Shown piece after piece: positions 13,627-14,005 of a stretch of 14,005 bases of DNA. The translations under genes and the position numbers were made by a program. Source of the DNA: an uncultured Clostridia bacterium. GTDB lineage: Bacteria > Bacillota > Clostridia > Oscillospirales > Oscillospiraceae. Where the stretch lies: positions 1-14,005 of the forward strand of contig CALBJG010000034.1 in NCBI GenBank assembly GCA_937892865.1. Reading direction: 5' to 3'. The notes beneath the pieces are model-generated. The model worked only from the letters and a program-made list of their open reading frames with translations. It made no database searches and was not told the DNA's origin. Positions within the stretch are counted from its first letter, which is position 1; each line of letters opens with the position of its first letter.

Positions 13627-14005
13627 TCAGTTGCACTCCGCTACCAGGGGACCTGCCAGATCTTTCAGGAAGAACAGTCTGCCGGGGAGGGTGGGGATAT
13701 AGGAAGAGGTGATCCAGGGGGTCTTGCCGTAGCGCAGAGTCATCCACAGGGACATACCCTGCCACTGCATACCTCTGCCCAGGGTGCCGTCAGCGCCGCC
13801 AATGGCATAATCAGCCTGCAGGAACAGGCCGGGGCCGATGGTATTGGCGCGGCAGGGGACCAATGTGGTGCGAGACTTGAAGCTGGTCAGTGCATTCTGC
13901 TCCACCGTCAGAGGATGGATCTTGGCAGCGATGCGGTAGGGGGCTTTTTCCCATTCTGCTGCGGTTGCATAATCAGCGGCAAAGGTGGGCTCCCAGAAGG
14001 CAATG
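13627..14005 (-). CDS. Unrecognised protein, C-terminal 126 residues (5' end outside window)
   Basis: The reading frame is open from the window edge (14005) to TGA at 13627-13629, so the gene enters from the right; an internal GTG at 13905 is not needed as a start. The visible part is rich in aromatic residues and glycine, including LFLQADYAIGGADGTLGRG and MQWQGMSLWMTLRYG, then PWITSSYIPTLPGRLFF, ending AGPLVAECN. It has no membrane helix or Cys cluster. I do not recognise the family. It is the upstream partner of the PfkB kinase and MtlD-like genes (1-nt spacing to the kinase, TGATATG junction), so a role in the same sugar or polyol pathway (isomerase, epimerase, hydrolase) is plausible but unproven. 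Confidence 0.75.
   Translation of the reverse strand, partial: IAFWEPTFAADYATAAEWEKAPYRIAAKIHPLTVEQNALTSFKSRTTLVPCRANTIGPGLFLQADYAIGGADGTLGRGMQWQGMSLWMTLRYGKTPWITSSYIPTLPGRLFFLKDLAGPLVAECN

Overview
The window reads as chromosome of a low-GC-phylum (Firmicutes) gut-type Clostridium relative, most likely of the Oscillospiraceae/Ruminococcaceae group. The reasons are AGGAGG-type ribosome binding sites, sigma-A-like promoters, a moderately high GC with CGG/GGC-rich codon use, a giant membrane-anchored surface protein, and an intergenic palindromic repeat of a kind I recall from that group. The taxonomy is inference; there is no rRNA or marker gene here.

Left part, + strand (1-2249): the last 53 codons of an MgtE-type Mg2+ transporter, a hairpin, an intracellular GH13 neopullulanase/maltogenic-amylase-like enzyme (218-2035), then one base later a 56-codon cysteine-rich protein (2037-2207) and a strong terminator (2213-2249). 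Between this terminator and the terminator of the opposing gene (2433-2472) sits a 173-bp inverted-repeat element (2257-2429). Its two halves each fold as their own hairpin, with compensating base changes between the halves.

Middle, - strand (2503-10339): one very large gene (2332 codons) for an exported, C-terminally membrane-anchored protein. It has a signal peptide, six related ~200-residue beta-rich modules, a Thr-rich linker after module 2, about 14 propeller-like strands (room for two seven-bladed beta-propellers), five helical repeats, one membrane helix and a short basic tail. Upstream of it lies a PIG-L/LmbE-family deacetylase. The giant gene has its own promoter, with two exact 12-bp direct repeats at a 21-bp period touching the -35 box. 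That is the geometry of an AraC-family activator site, and an AraC-family regulator is encoded divergently about 0.9 kb away (10513-11406, +). Regulator, deacetylase and surface protein look like one glycan-sensing or glycan-binding locus.

Right part, - strand (11446-14005): a tight operon of an unrecognised gene (C-terminal 126 codons in the window), a PfkB-family sugar kinase and an MtlD-family mannitol-1-phosphate 5-dehydrogenase. The spacings are 1 and 2 nt. The operon ends at a hairpin (11410-11441) that can also terminate the convergent araC-like gene. No tRNA, rRNA, CRISPR array, transposase or phage gene was seen.
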